A DNA stretch of 64,000 nt, from contig CP036352.1 of assembly GCA_007753915.1 (NCBI GenBank), forward strand, positions 2,977,306 through 3,041,305, read 5' to 3'. The notes below the pieces were generated by a model. That model worked only from the letters and a program-made list of their open reading frames with translations, searched no databases and was not told where the DNA came from. Shown here piece after piece: positions 60,515-64,000 of the stretch. Position 1 is the first letter of the stretch, and every line of letters begins with the position of its first letter. The stretch is from Phycisphaerae bacterium RAS2 (GTDB lineage: Bacteria; Planctomycetota; Phycisphaerae; UBA1845; UTPLA1). A program made the position numbers and the translations under genes.

Positions 60515-61314
60515 ATCTGCGTCGCGCGATCCATCTCGTTCGTCTCTTCATGCAGGTCAGCGTCCAGAACCTGTCCGCCTACCGGCTCGACATGTACGTC
60601 CGCATCGGCGTGTCGCTCATGCACCTCGTCTCCGAGCTGCTCGTCGTCTGGACCATCTTCCACAACACCCAGTCCATCGGCGGCTGGCGCTGGCAGCACA
60701 TGCTAGTTCTCATGGGCGTCTATCGCATGATCGCCGGCGGCATCCGCATGTCGATCGTCCCCAACATGCGCCGCGTGCTCGAGGAGATCATGGAGGGCAC
60801 CCTCGACTTCGTGCTCATGCGACCCGTCAACGCGCAGTTCCTCGTCAGCATCCGCGAGTTCGTCGTCTGGCGCGCGGTCGATGTCTTCCTCGGCTTGAGC
60901 ATCGCCCTGTTCGGCGCGGTCAAGCTCACCGGCGTCATCCCGCTTCGCGAAGTGCTCATCTTCTGCGCCATGCTCGCCGCCGGATTCGTCATCGTCTATT
61001 CCATCTGGCTCGCACTCGCCACGCTCTGCTTCTGGTTCGTGCGCATCCAGAACATCGAGATGATCTTCTGGAACGTCTTCGAGGCCGGACGATTCCCGAT
61101 CAGCATTTACCCCCCCGGCGTGCAGTGGACCCTGACTTACATCCTCCCGCTCGCATTCATCATCATGTTCCCCGCCGCCGCCCTCACCGGCGACTCCGAC
61201 AAGCTCCCGGCCGCCATGCCTATCATCGCTGCCCTCCTCGCCGCCGCCGCCTTTGTCGCGTCCGCGTGGTTCTGGCGTTTCGGCCTCCGCCGCTACAGCG
61301 GCGCCTCGGCGTAA
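60511..61314 (+). CDS. ABC-2 type permease subunit 2
   Basis: 267 residues, six hydrophobic helices. The characteristic charged loop IVPNMRRVLEEIMEGTLDF and LMRPVNAQFLVSIREFV, then IFWNVFEAGRFPISIYPPGV before the last pair of helices, match COG3694-type permeases. Translationally coupled to the first permease. The substrate cannot be read from the sequence. Confidence 0.88.
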   Translation: MNLRRAIHLVRLFMQVSVQNLSAYRLDMYVRIGVSLMHLVSELLVVWTIFHNTQSIGGWRWQHMLVLMGVYRMIAGGIRMSIVPNMRRVLEEIMEGTLDFVLMRPVNAQFLVSIREFVVWRAVDVFLGLSIALFGAVKLTGVIPLREVLIFCAMLAAGFVIVYSIWLALATLCFWFVRIQNIEMIFWNVFEAGRFPISIYPPGVQWTLTYILPLAFIIMFPAAALTGDSDKLPAAMPIIAALLAAAAFVASAWFWRFGLRRYSGASA

Positions 61315-61510
61315 CGTGGGCACGGCCTACCCCACCGCGCGCCAAGCCAGGCGGCCTGGATCGGCAGGGAGTTCCTACCCTGCTCAATGCCCCCGTGCCG
61401 CTTTGCCCGACGATTGTCGGGGTGATACGATTCACCGGTGCGGGCGGATTTCGGGCGGGTCGAATCGATTGGGTTAGACTGTCGGTCGCGTCATGTCGGG
61501 AGCGATTCCC

Positions 61511-63121
61511 ATGCGACTGCTGATTCTCGAAAACAGCCAGCTACGCCGGACGCTCAAGGCCGGTCCGGGGGACCTTGCCATCGGTTCGTCGACCGAGTGC
61601 TTTGTTCATCTGCCCGATGCGCGAATCAGCCCGCGGCAGGCGGCGCTGTCGCAGGATGAAGACGGCGCTTGGTGGCTCGACGTGCTGGACAGCGGCAGCG
61701 TGCCGACCAGCCTCAACCGGGCCGTGCAGAAGGGCCGCGCCAAGCTGCGCCACGCCGACGAGATCGGCCTGGGGAACTGGTGCATCCGGCTGATGATGGA
61801 GTCCGAAGCGTCGCGCGAGGAGATGCTTCGGCAGCGCATGCTCGCCGTCACGAAGCAGCACGGCGAAGGGCTTCCGTTATCTACCATCGTCTATCGCGGC
61901 GAGCACCCCATCACCCTGCCGCGCGAGCAGATCGAGCAGATGGCGATACTCGCCCTGCGCCTGTCGAGCATGGAAACGGTCAAAGACATGCTCACGCCTA
62001 TCCTGCGGGCCGTGCTGCGCGATTTCTCCGGCCGCCGCGCCTGGATCGGCGTCCGCGCGCCCGACCAGCGCGAGTTCCAGTGGATGAGCGGCCTCGCCGC
62101 CGGCGGGCAGGTCTGCGACCGGCCGGCCTTTTCCGCCGGGATGCAGACACGCGTCTTGACCAACGGCCATTACCTCTGCTGCCCCGACGCGCCACAGCAC
62201 GGCATTCGCTCGGCGATGGCCGCCCCGCTCGCGTCTGCCTCGGGCACGATCGGCATGCTTTATGTTGAGAACGATGCGGGCGATCTGCCCTTCGGCGATT
62301 CGCATCTGCACGGCCTGATCGCCGTGGCGTCGTGCGTGGCCATTCCGCTCGAGAACGCGATTCGCCGCACGCTGGCCCGCCGTCAGACCGCCGCCAGCGT
62401 CGAAGGCACGCTCACGCGCGTGACCCAGGATCTGCTGACGCCCAAGGCCCTGCCGCGCTGGCCCGAGCTGCATGTCGCCGCCTATCGCCACATGGGCGCG
62501 GCGCGCTGCTGCGACCTGTGGGACGTGGTGCAACTGCCAGACAAAACCGCGGCGCTGCTGGTGGCGCGCGTGGGCATGAGCGGCTTGAGCGTGCCGCGAT
62601 TTCTCACCGAGGTGCGCAGCGCGTTTCGCATTGCCGCGCTTCACAACGAGCCGCCGAACATCCTCTGCCGCGCCCTCAACTGGCTCGTACACGATGGGGA
62701 GGAGAAGTACTGCATCGACCTCGCCTGCGCATGGATCGCGCCGGCGACCGGGCTGGTGCAGTTCTGCGCGGCAGGTCCGGGCGCGCTGGTCGGCCGACTC
62801 GATGACGACGGCGGCGTGACGTGGGTGGGACTCTCGCATGGCGAGCCAATCGGCCGGCAGCGCGGCAGCGCGTACGAAGTGGAGAAGTTTACGCTTGAGC
62901 CGCAGCAGTCGCTGCTGCTGGCGACGGACGGCGTGAGCCTTGCGAAGAATCAGGAAGGTGCTGCCCTTGGCCGAACCGGATTGCAGGAGATCATCGAGGA
63001 CTGCGCGGGCAACGCGCCGGGGCAGGTGTTGAGTGAATTCGCCAGCGAACTGACGGACTACGTGAGCGGCGGAAGTTGCCCGGATGATGTGACGGTGCTG
63101 TTGGCAAAGCGGATTGGGTGA
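61511..63121 (+). CDS. FHA-GAF-SpoIIE serine phosphatase regulator
   Basis: 536 residues. N-terminal FHA-like domain (LAIGSSTECFVHLPDARISP then LLILENS start), a phosphothreonine-reading fold. A GAF domain follows (about 150-290, GMLYVENDAGDLPFGDSHL). Then the PP2C/SpoIIE phosphatase domain (RCCDLWDVVQLPDKTAALLV, SLLLATDGVSLAKNQEG, and DDVTVLLAKRIG with metal-binding Asp residues). It would dephosphorylate an anti-sigma-antagonist or similar. GGGAG precedes the ATG at 61511; 61493 is an alternative. The Hanks kinase at the left edge gives a potential writer, but no link is shown. Confidence 0.9.
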   Translation: MRLLILENSQLRRTLKAGPGDLAIGSSTECFVHLPDARISPRQAALSQDEDGAWWLDVLDSGSVPTSLNRAVQKGRAKLRHADEIGLGNWCIRLMMESEASREEMLRQRMLAVTKQHGEGLPLSTIVYRGEHPITLPREQIEQMAILALRLSSMETVKDMLTPILRAVLRDFSGRRAWIGVRAPDQREFQWMSGLAAGGQVCDRPAFSAGMQTRVLTNGHYLCCPDAPQHGIRSAMAAPLASASGTIGMLYVENDAGDLPFGDSHLHGLIAVASCVAIPLENAIRRTLARRQTAASVEGTLTRVTQDLLTPKALPRWPELHVAAYRHMGAARCCDLWDVVQLPDKTAALLVARVGMSGLSVPRFLTEVRSAFRIAALHNEPPNILCRALNWLVHDGEEKYCIDLACAWIAPATGLVQFCAAGPGALVGRLDDDGGVTWVGLSHGEPIGRQRGSAYEVEKFTLEPQQSLLLATDGVSLAKNQEGAALGRTGLQEIIEDCAGNAPGQVLSEFASELTDYVSGGSCPDDVTVLLAKRIG

Positions 63122-63203
63122 ATGTCGCGCGGCATGCTCGCGCACCGGGTGCCCGCTCGCTTGCGATCGGAGCTGGGATCGCTCGTGATTACGCGAACTC
63201 TGC

Positions 63204-64000
63204 CTAAGCAGTCGGGGCCGTCGCCGGGACGTCGGTCACCGGAGCGTCCTCGATGATCTGTGTGCCGTAAAGCGATTGATACAGCCTGCAACGCCGGATC
63301 AATTCTTCGTGCCGGCCGCTGTCCACGATTCGCCCGCGATCCATCACGACAATTCGATCGGCCTGAAGAATGGTCGAGAAGCGGTGCGCGATGATGAGTG
63401 CGGTGCGGCCCTCGAGGAAATGCTCGACCGCGTCGTGAATTTTCTGTTCGCTCTCGGAATCGACCTGGCTGGTGGCTTCGTCAAAGATGAAGATCGGCGC
63501 GTTGCGAAGAATGGCGCGGGCGATGGCAATGCGTTGTTTCTGCCCGCCGGAGAGTGTCACGCCGTGCTCGCCGACGTATGAATCGTAACCCTGCGGCTTC
63601 TCACGAATGAACTCATCGGCGTAGGCCGCCTTCGCCGCGGCGACGATGCGCTCCTCCTGCCCGGCGAAGTCGTATCGGCGCTCGGGGTGGCGCTGACGCA
63701 GGATCAACTTGCGAAGCAGACGCCCATCGCCATAGGCGATGTTGTGGGCGATCGTGTCGGCGAAGATGACCGTGTCCTGTGTGAGCAGGCTCATCTGCCG
63801 GCGCAGCGATGCAATGGACAAGTCGCGCAGGTCGCGCCCGTCAATGAGTATCGCCCCCTCCTGCTGCTCGAAGAATCGCATGAGAAGGCTTAGCAGCGTC
63901 GTCTTGCCCGAGCCGTTCGGCCCGACAAACGCCACCCGCTCGCCCCGCCGAATCGCCAGGTTGATGCTGTTCAACGCGGGCGACGTCGCACCGGGGTAGG
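63204..64000 (-). CDS. ABC exporter ATPase domain (MsbA/LipA type, 5' part outside window)
   Basis: The frame continues to the window edge; residues before the first TTG (YPGATSPALNSINLAI) still match the exporter NBD start, so the membrane half lies beyond base 64000. Walker A GPNGSGKTTLLSLL, Q-loop region MSLLTQDTVIFADTI, signature LSGGQKQRIAIARAIL, Walker B IFIFDEATSQVDSESE, H-loop IIAHRFSTI. An unusual insertion (RLLRKLILRQRHPERRYDFA) lies between the Q loop and the helical domain. Probably a homodimeric lipid or drug exporter. Confidence 0.9.
   Translation of the reverse strand, partial: YPGATSPALNSINLAIRRGERVAFVGPNGSGKTTLLSLLMRFFEQQEGAILIDGRDLRDLSIASLRRQMSLLTQDTVIFADTIAHNIAYGDGRLLRKLILRQRHPERRYDFAGQEERIVAAAKAAYADEFIREKPQGYDSYVGEHGVTLSGGQKQRIAIARAILRNAPIFIFDEATSQVDSESEQKIHDAVEHFLEGRTALIIAHRFSTILQADRIVVMDRGRIVDSGRHEELIRRCRLYQSLYGTQIIEDAPVTDVPATAPTA

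Noticed and set aside
61877-63145. Minus-strand open frame of 422 codons
   Set aside because: Antisense to the FHA-SpoIIE gene.
1-64000. CRISPR arrays, tRNA or rRNA genes, transposases, phage genes
   Set aside because: I looked for regularly spaced repeats, tRNA-like cloverleaf ends and transposase motifs by eye and found none. A covariance-model scan would be needed to exclude small RNAs.

Overview
The window looks like a piece of a GC-rich Planctomycetota chromosome, perhaps a Phycisphaerae-like lineage; the class cannot be fixed from this stretch. The signs are a Hanks-type kinase next to an ECF sigma factor, a PEP-CTERM protein, an exported protein with DCNGN calcium-type repeats, two membrane proteins with the CDYxL...CPECG zinc ribbon common in planctomycetes, a SpoIIE/FHA regulator, and a NodU-type carbamoyltransferase with SxtJ and DUF5989 partners. 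No rRNA, tRNA, CRISPR array, prophage or insertion sequence was seen. Family names come from recognition of motifs, not from searches.

Layout. 0-3 kb: kinase (cut at the left edge), sigma factor and an AT-richer orphan membrane protein. 3-11 kb: the catalytic chain of a methylmalonyl-CoA mutase, divergent from smc, then a CLC chloride channel with CBS and TrkA-C tails. 10.8-17 kb: PEP-CTERM protein, FlaA1/CapD-type sugar-nucleotide enzyme, an exported unknown, and a membrane histidine kinase. 17-24 kb: a minus-strand run of DEAD-box helicase, ubiD, zinc-ribbon membrane protein, ubiE, TPR membrane protein and ubiX, which together fit the late decarboxylation and methylation steps of menaquinone synthesis. 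24-29 kb: small exported or membrane proteins, a lipoprotein hydrolase, endonuclease IV and an AT-rich orphan. 29.7-35.2 kb: carB and carA with a toxin-antitoxin-like gene pair between them. 35.5-38.6 kb: an exported beta-propeller and a YdcF-like protein.

38.8-49.1 kb is the most distinctive region. Eight plus-strand genes, many with overlapping start and stop codons, encode a PEP-CTERM-locus polysaccharide deacetylase, a formyltransferase/hexapeptide-acyltransferase fusion, an FkbH-like enzyme, an acyl carrier protein, a multi-spanning glycosyltransferase-like protein, a carbamoyltransferase-zinc ribbon-methyltransferase fusion, SxtJ and DUF5989. I read it as a surface-glycan or small-molecule tailoring pathway using ACP-bound, formyl and carbamoyl groups. 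It ends at a strong intrinsic terminator.

49-64 kb: DUF167, lipoprotein, HslV with an N-terminal extension, a TPR protein, a metal-binding HMA protein with a metallothionein-like tail overlapping a beta-barrel gene, the DCNGN-repeat protein, small regulators, Mn-type superoxide dismutase, SAM hydrolase, a three-gene ABC-2 exporter, the FHA/GAF/SpoIIE phosphatase, and a truncated ABC exporter at the right edge. Short dispersed repeats occur in several places. One repeat family appears to have inserted in frame inside ubiD.
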